This document shows positions 1 through 6,671 of a stretch of 6,750 nt of DNA, one piece after another; the first letter of the stretch is position 1, and the number at the start of each line of letters is the position of its first letter. Position numbers and translations under genes: made by a program. Below the pieces are notes generated by a model that saw nothing but the letters and a program-made list of their open reading frames with translations, did no database searches and was not told the DNA's origin. Source of the stretch: Syntrophaceae bacterium (GTDB lineage: Bacteria; Desulfobacterota; DTXE01); assembly GCA_012962595.1 (NCBI GenBank), contig DTXE01000150.1, positions 1-6,750 of the forward strand, given 5' to 3'.

Positions 1-74
1 TATTTATACCATAAATTATATAAATAAGTCATGTGAATCTTGGATGCCTTCAATCTTAAAGGTGTGAAATCCCC

Positions 75-103
75 TTGACATAGTCTTTTCAAAGGAGTAA
101 CTT
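75..103 (+). promoter_or_regulatory. Possible sigma-70 promoter of the mla operon
   Basis: A perfect -35 hexamer TTGACA lies at 75-80. After a 17-nt spacer comes TAACTT (98-103), which matches the -10 consensus at only three of six positions. Transcription would begin near 110, giving a leader of about 25 nt before the first gene. The perfect -35 and ideal spacing favour it, while the poor -10 weakens it. The rest of bases 1-133 is AT-rich and I see no convincing gene, terminator or operator in it. Confidence 0.35.
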
Positions 104-133
104 CATTCCTGCCAGATAAAAAGGTTCTTAAAC

Positions 134-907
134 ATGGTATCGAGGATCCTTTTCCGATGTGGCCAGATTTGTACCGAATTTGTAAAAGAAATGGGCCAAA
201 TTGCCCTGCTCTTTCTCTATACTATCAGTTGGATGTTTACTCCCCCATTTAGAATTCGCAACATATTTAGACAGATGGAATTTGTGGGGATAAAATCTAT
301 ACTTGTCATTGTGTTAACAGGAATATTTGCAGGCATGGTTGTGGCATTAGGAAGCTACACTGGATTTAAAAGATTTGGCGGTGAGAGTCTCTTAGGGGCA
401 ACCGTGGCACTTGCCATGGCCAGGGAGCTTGGGCCAGTTATGACGGCGCTCATGGTCACTGCCAGGGCAGGTTCGGCTATGGCTGCCGAGCTTGGAACCA
501 TGCGAGTTACAGAGCAGATTGACGCACTAGCCACCATGGCAGTAAATCCCATCCAATATCTGATTGTACCTAGAGTATTGGCGGGCATTTTCATGGTTCC
601 CGTACTCACCATTGTGTGTGCTTCTATAGGAATTCTCGGTGGTTATTTCGTTTCTGTGGGCCTCTTAGGGCTAAACCCTGGAATCTATATGGCAAATACT
701 GTGGAGTATATGGAATTTCTTGACATTGTTAAGGGCCTTTCTAAGGGGTTCTTTTTCGGCTTCATTCTTTCTTTAATCAGCTGCTACAAGGGCTTTTATG
801 CCAGAGGTGGGGCAGAGGGGGTGGGTAAGGCCACTACCGAGGCGGTAGTCTTTTCCTCGGTAGCTATACTTATTGGAAACTACATCCTAACCTCTTTTCT
901 ATTTTGA
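134..907 (+). CDS. mlaE: MlaE-type ABC transporter permease
   Basis: This is the inner-membrane permease of an MCE (Mla-type) lipid ABC transporter, which would work with the ATPase and MCE protein encoded next. The 257-residue length is normal for the family. An amphipathic N-terminal segment (about 1-45) precedes several hydrophobic membrane segments (about 52-72, 145-178, 205-217 and 238-257). The family hallmark lies at 98-151. It starts RELGPVMTALMVTARAGSA and continues through the EQIDAL coupling region (127-132) to VNPIQYLIVPRVLAG. The glycine-rich GGAEGVGKATTEAVV at 225-239 is also typical. The ATG at 134 is the first start after an in-frame TAA at 98-100. AAAAAGG at 118-124 is a moderate ribosome site with 9-nt spacing; the stronger AAAGGAG at 91-97 is too far away. 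The stop overlaps or abuts the ATPase start, suggesting translational coupling. The family assignment is firm. The lipid carried and the direction of transport cannot be read from the sequence. Confidence 0.95.
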   Translation: MVSRILFRCGQICTEFVKEMGQIALLFLYTISWMFTPPFRIRNIFRQMEFVGIKSILVIVLTGIFAGMVVALGSYTGFKRFGGESLLGATVALAMARELGPVMTALMVTARAGSAMAAELGTMRVTEQIDALATMAVNPIQYLIVPRVLAGIFMVPVLTIVCASIGILGGYFVSVGLLGLNPGIYMANTVEYMEFLDIVKGLSKGFFFGFILSLISCYKGFYARGGAEGVGKATTEAVVFSSVAILIGNYILTSFLF

Positions 908-909
908 AG

Positions 910-1641
910 ATGATTAGAGTGGTTGACTTACACAAATCTTTCAATGGTCTCAAGGTATTGCGGGGTATTAATCTATCCATCGAGAAGGGAAAGACTACCG
1001 TGATTCTGGGAGGGAGTGGTGTAGGCAAGACTGTGTTCATAAAACACCTAATTGGACTTATGAAACCGGACAAGGGAAGTATATATGTAGATGATGTGGA
1101 CATTACCAGATTAAAAGAGAAGGAACTTGCTGAAGTAAGGAAAAAATTCGGTATGTTATTCCAGGAAGCCGCCCTTTTTGATTCCCTAACTGTGGGCGAA
1201 AATGTGGGCTTCCCCCTTAGGGAACATACCAAATTGAGCACAGAAGCTATTGATAAGATTGTGCGTGAGAAACTTGAACAGGTGGGGTTGCAGGGTATTG
1301 AAGACAAGTATCCATCTGAACTTAGTGGCGGTATGAAAAGAAGGGTAGGACTGGCCCGTGCCATGGCCCTAAATCCTGAGATTCTTTTATTTGATGAACC
1401 TACCACAGGGCTTGATCCTATAATGAAAACCATTATTAATGACCTCATTATAAATACCCAAAGAAGGGGTAGTTTGACCTGTGTGGTAATCACCCATGAT
1501 ATTACCACCACCTTTAAGCTCGCCCATAAGGTTGCCATGATACATGAGGGTATTATTGTGGAAGAAGGGCTTCCTGAAGAGTTCAAAAATTCCAGCAACC
1601 TTATTGTCCAGGCATTTCTTGCAGGAAAACCCCAGGAATAG
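910..1641 (+). CDS. mlaF: MlaF-type ABC transporter ATP-binding protein
   Basis: This is the cytoplasmic ATPase that would power the MlaE permease. Counting from ATG 910 it has 243 residues, and all ABC motifs are intact: Walker A GGSGVGKT at 34-41, the Q-loop glutamine at 85 (MLFQEAALF), the signature LSGGMKRRVGLARA at 138-151, Walker B ILLFDEP at 158-164, a D-loop GLDP at 167-170 and the switch histidine at 196 (ITHD). LSGGMKRRVGLARA is characteristic of MlaF rather than of other importers or exporters. The start is ambiguous. A TTG at 904 overlaps the permease stop (TTGA) and would add two residues, while ATG 910 lies 2 nt after that stop. Neither has a clear ribosome site, so translation is probably coupled to mlaE. 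I chose the ATG because MIRVVDLHKSF is a standard ABC N-terminus. The gene ends 9 nt before mlaD. A 242-residue antisense reading frame covers it and is considered a shadow. Confidence 0.95.
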   Translation: MIRVVDLHKSFNGLKVLRGINLSIEKGKTTVILGGSGVGKTVFIKHLIGLMKPDKGSIYVDDVDITRLKEKELAEVRKKFGMLFQEAALFDSLTVGENVGFPLREHTKLSTEAIDKIVREKLEQVGLQGIEDKYPSELSGGMKRRVGLARAMALNPEILLFDEPTTGLDPIMKTIINDLIINTQRRGSLTCVVITHDITTTFKLAHKVAMIHEGIIVEEGLPEEFKNSSNLIVQAFLAGKPQE

Positions 1642-1645
1642 GAGG
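1640..1645 (+). promoter_or_regulatory. Strong Shine-Dalgarno of mlaD
   Basis: AGGAGG begins inside the stop codon of the ATPase gene and sits 5 nt before ATG 1651. It is the only near-perfect ribosome site in the plus-strand operon, whereas mlaF and the lipoprotein gene have weak ones. It fixes the MlaD start and suggests that MlaD, which forms hexameric rings in characterised systems, is translated more strongly than its partners. Confidence 0.8.
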
Positions 1646-1650
1646 CAAAA

Positions 1651-2607
1651 ATGAAGGGAAGAAAGGGTATAAGCCCCGAGATAAAGGTTGGTTTGTTTGT
1701 CTTGATGGGACTGATACTTCTTGCCTACATGAGTATTAAGGTTACTAAGGGATTTGGAATAAGGAGAGGTTATGAAGTTTCAGCCATTTTTGATTCCGTA
1801 TCGGGCCTGGTGAAGGATGCTTCTGTGGAGATAGCCGGAGTAGAGGTGGGACGAGTAAAGGATATTTCGCTGAAGGAAGGCAAAGCAAAGGTAGATATGA
1901 TTGTGAATCCTGCAATCCGTCTTAAAAAGGACTCGTACGCATTAATTCGCACCAAGGGGGTTTTGGGCGACAAGTTTGTGGAGATCCATCCTGGAACTGT
2001 AGCTGAAGAGATTGGTCCTGGAGGGGTTATAGCTAATACTACCTCGCAAACTGAATTGGATAGGTTACTTACAGACGTTGGTCCCATTTTGCGTGACTTA
2101 AAATCGGTTACCCACACCCTAAGTATGGTTATTGGGACCGAAGAAGGGAAAAAGACCTTTCAAGAACTGGTGGAAAATTTTAGGGAGGCAAGCGCTAGCA
2201 TGAAGTCTATTGCCCAGCAAATGGAAGAGGGTAAGGGAACCCTTGGGAAACTGGTTAACGATGAAACTCTCTATAACGAGGTAAAGAATGTCTTCGATCA
2301 GACCAAAGAAACCATGTCTACCATTCGCAAGCTTGTAAAGGATATTGAGGCAGGTAAGGGAACAGTGGGAAAGCTGGTAAATGATGATACATTATACGTT
2401 GAAGCTAAGGAGGCTATAACCAATATAAGAAAGATATCGGAGAAGATAGATAAGGGCGAAGGAACATTGGGCAAGCTAGTAAAGGATGATAAGCTGTATG
2501 AAGAGGTCAGGGATGCCATAAAAAGTGTGAAAAAAACCACAGAAGGAGTACAGGAACAAACCCCCATTACTACTCTAGGAGTTATCGGAGCAGCAGCTAT
2601 ACAGTAG
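1651..2607 (+). CDS. mlaD: MlaD-type MCE domain protein with repeat-bearing C-terminal tail
   Basis: This is the periplasmic substrate-binding and channel component of the MCE lipid transporter, anchored in the inner membrane. Its 318 residues comprise a short basic N-terminus, one membrane helix (about 12-30), a single MCE domain (about 38-115) and a long helical, charged tail. The MCE domain contains YEVSAIFDSVSGL, VEIAGVEVGRV and the conserved end GDKFVEIHPG (106-115). The tail carries three copies of a G-[KE]-G-T-[LV]-G-K-L-V-x-D-[DE]-x-L-Y motif at 194-208, 235-249 and 269-283. A more degenerate relative may begin near 162. The tail ends in a hydrophobic stretch (about 306-317, TLGVIGAAAIQ). 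E. coli MlaD is about 183 residues, so most of the tail is extra. Longer MCE proteins use such helices to form a tube or needle above the ring, and that role is inferred here. Position after mlaEF and the strong ribosome site support the call. Confidence 0.93.
   Translation: MKGRKGISPEIKVGLFVLMGLILLAYMSIKVTKGFGIRRGYEVSAIFDSVSGLVKDASVEIAGVEVGRVKDISLKEGKAKVDMIVNPAIRLKKDSYALIRTKGVLGDKFVEIHPGTVAEEIGPGGVIANTTSQTELDRLLTDVGPILRDLKSVTHTLSMVIGTEEGKKTFQELVENFREASASMKSIAQQMEEGKGTLGKLVNDETLYNEVKNVFDQTKETMSTIRKLVKDIEAGKGTVGKLVNDDTLYVEAKEAITNIRKISEKIDKGEGTLGKLVKDDKLYEEVRDAIKSVKKTTEGVQEQTPITTLGVIGAAAIQ
2230..2499 (+). repeat. Three-copy GKGTLGKLVNDETLY repeat in the MlaD tail
   Basis: Three in-frame copies of a 15-residue motif lie at 2230-2274, 2353-2397 and 2455-2499, spaced 41 and 34 residues apart. 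They share G-x-G-T-x-G-K-L-V-x-D-x-x-L-Y. Codons differ between copies, so this is an old, selected protein repeat rather than a recent DNA duplication. The linkers are charged and look helical. I recall similar motifs from tails of other MCE proteins, but their function is unknown to me. Confidence 0.85.
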
Positions 2608-2614
2608 GCTGAAG

Positions 2615-4057
2615 GTGACTACAAGACACTATATCCTTGTATCTCTGTTAGCCTCTTTTCTTGTGGGATGTAGTACCCATAACGTTAGAGACTTTCCCCC
2701 ACTATTTGACTATCGGGCAGAGGGAGAAACAGAATCCCTTGATATTGCAGGCCCTTTTTATAGTCATCGGCACTCACATAATAGGAGTGAATGGGCATTT
2801 AGGCCCTTTATTTCCAAATATGAGGATAAAGATAAAGGCATCTGTGAGTACCAATTCCTATATCCTCTGGGAAAGTACAGAAGGACAAAGGAAAGACGTT
2901 ATATCCAATTTATTCCATTTGTAAAATCTGGAGAATACCTTGCCGAGAGAAGAAAAAAGGCTAAGGCCTCAGAGTTTTTCCCGGTTTTCTGGGGTACCAC
3001 CGAGGACGGTGAAAAATATGGAGGATTTTTCCCTTTTTACGGGACATTTAAAAACCGATTTGGAAGGGATAGGATGACCTTCTTTCTCTGGCCACTCTAT
3101 TCCTCTTCTAGGGAAGATGACACCACTACCTATAAATTTATGTGGCCTTTTTTTAGCTATACTACGGGGAAGAATCGTAAGGGATTTCGAATCTGGCCCC
3201 TATATGGGTATGATAAAAAGGATGGTGTGTATCTCAAGCGTTTTGTTTTGTGGCCCTTCTTCATCCACCAGAAAACCCACCTTGATACCGATAATCCTAA
3301 GGACTTTTTTGCCATATTTCCCTTATATGTATCTATAAAATCTAAATCTGAAAGGTCAAGGACTGCACTCTTCCCATTATTTACATTTTATGAAAGGGAC
3401 AGGGATAATTTCAGACAAAGGACCTACCCATGGCCCATTTTGACCTATGCAAAAGGTGACGGTTATGAAAGCAGAAATGTGCTTCCCCTTTATAGCTGGC
3501 AGAAGAAGGAAGGCTATAAGAGCTTCTATGTGCTTTGGCCTATATACAAGCATGAAGTGGAATGGGATAAGAACTCCAATACTGTTACCGATTACCTTTT
3601 CCTCATAAATAAATATGAAAGAAAGACCTTCAAGGAAGAAAATGGGAAAGCCAAAATTCTGAGGTTCTGGCCTCTTTTTTATTATAGAGTGAAAAAAGAA
3701 GGGGATGTTAGATTTGACTTTCCTCATATAATACCGATAGAGAATGAAGGATTTGACAGAAACTATGGTCCTTTGTTTCATATTTACCAATATAGAAAGG
3801 ATGCTAATGGCAACGAACAATCCAAGTTCTTATGGGGACTCTATACCTATCGGAAACGGGGTTTGAGCGAATCCAGAAACCTTTCGTTTATTGCATCTTA
3901 TAAAAAGGATATGGAGTTTAAAAAATTCTCTCTGCTTAAGGGACTTTTTGAATATCAGAGCAAGGAGGGCACAAACTCTTTGAGATTTCTCTATCTCCCC
4001 TGGCGGATAAGGTGGCAAAAAAGGACAGAATCGGCCAGGGTTTGTGAGGATTTTTGA
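2615..4057 (+). CDS. Predicted lipoprotein with about 18 WPLY-type repeats, function unknown
   Basis: I do not recognise the family. The 480-residue product begins with a lipoprotein signal peptide: positive charge at 4-5, a hydrophobic core at 6-17, and lipobox LVGC with the acceptor cysteine at 19. Residues 20-21 are Ser-Thr with no Asp at +2, which by the E. coli rule would favour outer-membrane sorting. From about 62 to 410 it is a regular repeat. A [hydrophobic]-[W/F]-P-[L/I/F]-[Y/F] core recurs every 17-23 residues, separated by charged or Tyr-rich linkers, often with a KKDG-like turn. This suggests repeated beta-hairpins, as in a beta-solenoid, propeller or barrel-like sheet. The start is GTG 2615, 7 nt after the mlaD stop. 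It has only a weak ribosome site, but it is the start that gives a complete signal peptide. Co-transcription with mlaEFD suggests a role in envelope lipid transport, perhaps as outer-membrane partner. That role is inference. It does not resemble MlaA, MlaC or PqiC by eye. Confidence 0.85.
   Translation: MTTRHYILVSLLASFLVGCSTHNVRDFPPLFDYRAEGETESLDIAGPFYSHRHSHNRSEWAFRPFISKYEDKDKGICEYQFLYPLGKYRRTKERRYIQFIPFVKSGEYLAERRKKAKASEFFPVFWGTTEDGEKYGGFFPFYGTFKNRFGRDRMTFFLWPLYSSSREDDTTTYKFMWPFFSYTTGKNRKGFRIWPLYGYDKKDGVYLKRFVLWPFFIHQKTHLDTDNPKDFFAIFPLYVSIKSKSERSRTALFPLFTFYERDRDNFRQRTYPWPILTYAKGDGYESRNVLPLYSWQKKEGYKSFYVLWPIYKHEVEWDKNSNTVTDYLFLINKYERKTFKEENGKAKILRFWPLFYYRVKKEGDVRFDFPHIIPIENEGFDRNYGPLFHIYQYRKDANGNEQSKFLWGLYTYRKRGLSESRNLSFIASYKKDMEFKKFSLLKGLFEYQSKEGTNSLRFLYLPWRIRWQKRTESARVCEDF
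2798..3844 (+). repeat. Aromatic/proline protein repeat of about 19 residues
   Basis: Within the lipoprotein, the central proline (or its replacement) of the repeat core falls at residues 64, 84, 101, 123, 140, 160, 178, 195, 214, 236, 254, 274, 291, 309, about 330 (degenerate), 353, 374, 386 (off-register) and 408 (Gly). Clear cores are LWPLY 158-162, MWPFF 176-180, IWPLY 193-197, LWPFF 212-216, IFPLY 234-238, LFPLF 252-256, LWPIY 307-311 and FWPLF 351-355. The sequence between cores is not conserved, so the repeat is seen at protein level only. Degenerate continuations may extend to the C-terminus. Confidence 0.8.
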
Positions 4058-4060
4058 GAT

Positions 4061-5893
4061 CTAATCCCTTCCAGTCTCCTGTTCTAATTTCATTTCCAGT
4101 ACTTTCTGATTGTATAAGTTGATCACCTCCCTTCGCCTTAGCATCCCCAAAAGCATTCTTTCATCATTCTCGCTTACTATAGGTAATTCATCGATATTCT
4201 TTATGGTAAATTTTTTCAATATAGTATGCAGGCTATCCGAAGGCTTTCCCACAATAATATCTGTATTGGCGATGTCTTTCATCACAGCAATCTCCCCCAG
4301 ATCCTTATCGAAAAGGTATTGTCTAACGTCGTTTATGGAAAAGATGCCCACTAGTCTATTTTGGTCATCCACTACTGGAAAGTAATGCTGTTCGGTTTTT
4401 GAAAATATGTAAACAAAATCTTTAAACTTCATATCTTGAGGGATTAAGGTTACATTTTTAAGAGAACCAAGCATCTCCTTTACACGTAGACCTGCCAAAA
4501 CGTCTATAAAAAATTCTCCAGTATGGGCTGGAGAATCCACTTTTGTGGGAACCTGCTTTTCATATATAGTCCATCTTTTTGACAATAAAAAGGCCATAGT
4601 GCATACCATCATTCCCGGAAGTAACAGATGATAGGAACCGGTCATTTCACTTACCATTAAGATAGTAGCAATGGGGGCCTTGGATGCCGCTGAAAAGAAA
4701 CCAGCCATTCCTACAATAACAAAGGATGCAGGTTGATCAACAATTCTTGGCATGATTTGATGAAAGATGTTACCAATGGCCCCACCTAAAGCTCCACCTA
4801 TAACCACTGATGGTCCAAACACACCTCCACTTCCTCCAGAACCTATAGAAAATGAGGTGGTAAATATCTTCCCCAAAGCTACAGCAAACAAAAGGGGGAT
4901 AGTTACTTGGTTATTAAGGACTGTCTGGAGGAAGCCATAACCAAAGGCCAGGGTTTGAGGTAGAAAGAATCCTATGATACCAGTTAACAGTCCGCCAATA
5001 GCTGGTTTAAAATGGTTGGGGATGGATAATTTTTTAAATAAATCACGTATTCCGTAAAAAGATTTTACGTAGATTATAGCCACTCCCGTAACCACAAGGG
5101 CAAGCACTGCATAGGGACCTAGTTCTAAAGGATTGTGGAAGGTAAAGTCCTCAGTTTTAAAGAGTGCACCCCACCCGAAGAACAGGCAAAAGGTAGAATA
5201 AGCAACGATAGAGGAAATGGCAGCAGGCATTATTATATCCGATTCAAATTCTGACTCTTTATACATAACCTCGGCGGCAAATAGTGCTCCTGCTAAAGGT
5301 GCCCTAAAGATGCTTCCAATTCCAGCACCCATTCCAGCAGCAAGCATAATCCGCCGTTCTCTGGATGAAAGCTTCAATTTTGTGGCCAAAAATGACCCAA
5401 AACCTGCACCAATCTGGGCAATGGGACCCTCCCGGCCTCCAGACCCCCCGCTTCCTATAGTAAGAAAAGAGGCCACCATTTTAATAAATGGAACCCTAAA
5501 TCTTACCAGACCTCCCTTTTGGTGATAGGCTTCGATGGCGGCATCAGTGCCGTGGCCTTCCGCCTCAGGGCAAAAGGTGTAAACTAAAAGGCCACTCAAA
5601 AGGCCTCCAAATGCGGGTACTAATAAAAGAAGCCACCGACGAAAAGGTGTAGAGGATTCTGAAAAGATTGATAATTCCCCGTCTGGGGGCGGCGGCCTAT
5701 AGCCGGCGATGAGGTCAAGAAAATAATGCATGCCTGCACGGCATAGGATATAAAAGGCAACGGAGCCCAAACCTGCTATAAGACCGATTAAACCGTAGAA
5801 GAGAACCCATCTCCTAGCAATTCTTAATATATCTATAATCTTCCCTACCACGGCCACAGTCTCTTTAAGATTTGGAGGCTTTCCAAAACCCAA
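4061..5893 (-). CDS. ClC-family chloride channel/transporter with C-terminal CBS pair
   Basis: This inner-membrane anion protein has 610 residues from the TTG at 5893. A ClC transmembrane domain (about 28-440) is followed by two cytoplasmic CBS domains (about 470-530 and 535-595), which usually sense nucleotides. Visible ClC motifs are GHGTD at 113-117 in place of GSGIP, GREGP at 153-157 with the gating glutamate E155, the glycine-rich GSGGSGGVFGP at 351-361, and Y444 (TIYEKQ) at the pore tyrosine position. The internal proton glutamate of exchangers (E203 in E. coli ClC) appears to be Val209 in FAAEVMY, as in animal ClC channels, so it may be a channel rather than an H+/Cl- antiporter. The start is uncertain. 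TTG 5893 overlaps the upstream gene by 49 nt and has GGAGG 13 nt away. GTG at 5857, preceded by AAAGAG, would shorten the protein by 12 residues without losing domains. Its stop is 3 nt from the convergent lipoprotein stop. Confidence 0.93.
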   Translation of the reverse strand: MGFGKPPNLKETVAVVGKIIDILRIARRWVLFYGLIGLIAGLGSVAFYILCRAGMHYFLDLIAGYRPPPPDGELSIFSESSTPFRRWLLLLVPAFGGLLSGLLVYTFCPEAEGHGTDAAIEAYHQKGGLVRFRVPFIKMVASFLTIGSGGSGGREGPIAQIGAGFGSFLATKLKLSSRERRIMLAAGMGAGIGSIFRAPLAGALFAAEVMYKESEFESDIIMPAAISSIVAYSTFCLFFGWGALFKTEDFTFHNPLELGPYAVLALVVTGVAIIYVKSFYGIRDLFKKLSIPNHFKPAIGGLLTGIIGFFLPQTLAFGYGFLQTVLNNQVTIPLLFAVALGKIFTTSFSIGSGGSGGVFGPSVVIGGALGGAIGNIFHQIMPRIVDQPASFVIVGMAGFFSAASKAPIATILMVSEMTGSYHLLLPGMMVCTMAFLLSKRWTIYEKQVPTKVDSPAHTGEFFIDVLAGLRVKEMLGSLKNVTLIPQDMKFKDFVYIFSKTEQHYFPVVDDQNRLVGIFSINDVRQYLFDKDLGEIAVMKDIANTDIIVGKPSDSLHTILKKFTIKNIDELPIVSENDERMLLGMLRRREVINLYNQKVLEMKLEQETGRD

Positions 5894-6630
5894 GATTCTT
5901 GATGGGCCTCCAGGGTTATAATGGGCTTTAAGTTCTTTCTTTTGAGGATAGAGAAAAGCTTTTCAAACTCTATCTCTCCACACCCCAGGGCCATATGGTC
6001 ATCTATTTCTCCCTTATTATCATGGAGATGAAGCTGGCCTAGATAAGGCGAAAGTTCATCTATCCACATGTCAATGGGGCTTTTCCCAAAGACGTGGGCA
6101 TGTCCTACATCGAAACAAAATTTGAAGTTATCCGAATACAGGGACTTAAATATGGGTTTAAGGATTTCTGGGGTCTCCTCGAAGACATTTTCTATCATGA
6201 GAATGGTTCCTATCTCCCTTGCCCTGTCAGCAAAAATGGTCCAAGTCTCTATGCTATTTTTGAGCCATTGATCTTGGTTATCACGATAGCATCTATTATC
6301 ATATCCTGAATGGCACACGATAGAGAAAGGCTTGAAGATGGGAGCGAAATCAAAGGCCTGATGTAAACGGCCCAGGGAAACACTTCGTATCTTGGGATCT
6401 ATACCGCCTGGAGCCAACTCCATATAAGGAGCATGGAGGGTTATGGAGAGACCTCCTTCATGAAGCCTTTGGGCAACATATTCGAAATCCTTTATGCCAA
6501 AATTATCTAACGCAAAGTTATCCAAAGCGATTTCTGGATTAACCTTGTTCTCTATGACCTTTAATAGATACTCCTCCCACAGCATTTTAAAAGGGATGCT
6601 AATAAATATCTTTTTTAAGAGTTTCTCCAC
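5845..6630 (-). CDS. Sugar phosphate isomerase/epimerase-like TIM-barrel protein (COG1082/AP endonuclease 2 superfamily)
   Basis: A cytoplasmic protein of 261 residues, normal for this superfamily of metal-dependent TIM barrels. Visible markers are VNPEIALD at 30-37, the strand LHAPYMELAPGG at 65-76 (His66), IVCHSGY at 104-110 (His107), MIENVFEETPE at 145-155 (Glu147), FDVGHAH at 173-179 (Asp174, His177), LHLHDNKG at 200-207 (His201, His203) and TLEAHQE at 239-245 (Glu241). The Glu/Asp/His set matches the usual metal site, so the enzyme is probably active. The substrate cannot be told. Members include sugar epimerases, endonuclease IV-like enzymes and the cobamide phosphodiesterase CbiR, which is a possibility only. 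The start is GTG 6630: it has AAAGGAG with 6-nt spacing, and an in-frame TAA lies 12 nt upstream (6643-6645) with no other start between. The gene overlaps the ClC gene downstream, so the two are co-transcribed and probably translationally coupled. Confidence 0.88.
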   Translation of the reverse strand: MEKLLKKIFISIPFKMLWEEYLLKVIENKVNPEIALDNFALDNFGIKDFEYVAQRLHEGGLSITLHAPYMELAPGGIDPKIRSVSLGRLHQAFDFAPIFKPFSIVCHSGYDNRCYRDNQDQWLKNSIETWTIFADRAREIGTILMIENVFEETPEILKPIFKSLYSDNFKFCFDVGHAHVFGKSPIDMWIDELSPYLGQLHLHDNKGEIDDHMALGCGEIEFEKLFSILKRKNLKPIITLEAHQESWVLESLQILKRLWPW

Positions 6631-6633
6631 ATT

Positions 6634-6643
6634 CCTCTCCTTT
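6634..6643 (-). promoter_or_regulatory. Shine-Dalgarno deciding the GTG start at 6630
   Basis: On the minus strand AAAGGAGAGG precedes the GTG at 6630. Its AAAGGAG part (6637-6643) lies 6 nt from the start codon, an ideal spacing. An ATG overlapping the GTG by one base (6630-6632) is in another frame that closes after five codons, so the GTG is the real start. Confidence 0.7.
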
Positions 6644-6671
6644 TACTTAAGTTCATGCGAAAATAGCTCCT

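Noticed and set aside
1..67. Plus-strand frame open from the left edge to a TGA near 68
   Set aside because: Only about 22 codons, AT-driven, with no protein-like pattern and no link to the following operon; more likely an untranslated leader or intergenic DNA.
870..1598. 242-codon open frame on the minus strand across the ATPase gene
   Set aside because: It lies fully antisense to an ABC ATPase with every catalytic motif. Its product is Ser/Pro-rich and has no recognisable domain, as expected of a mirror frame.
3377..3820. 147-codon minus-strand frame inside the lipoprotein gene
   Set aside because: It is antisense to the regular WPLY repeats. Its hydrophobicity follows from complementing aromatic codons, and no ribosome site or family is evident.
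5217..5525. 102-codon plus-strand frame inside the ClC gene
   Set aside because: It is antisense to the conserved GREGP and FAAEVMY regions. Its low-complexity Ala/Pro content is typical of a shadow of Gly/Ala-rich membrane segments.
6508..6540. Apparent duplication ALDNF-ALDNF in the TIM-barrel protein
   Set aside because: The copies use different codons at three of five positions, and the family commonly has an EI-x-LD-x-x-x-LD pattern here, so it is not a recent tandem duplication.
6615..6656. 13-codon minus-strand frame MNLSKRRGMWRNS just before the TIM-barrel gene, as a possible leader peptide
   Set aside because: It has an AGGAG 10 nt upstream and overlaps the next start, but it shows no regulatory codon run, attenuator hairpin or other support. 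It is better explained as the reading of the next gene's ribosome site.
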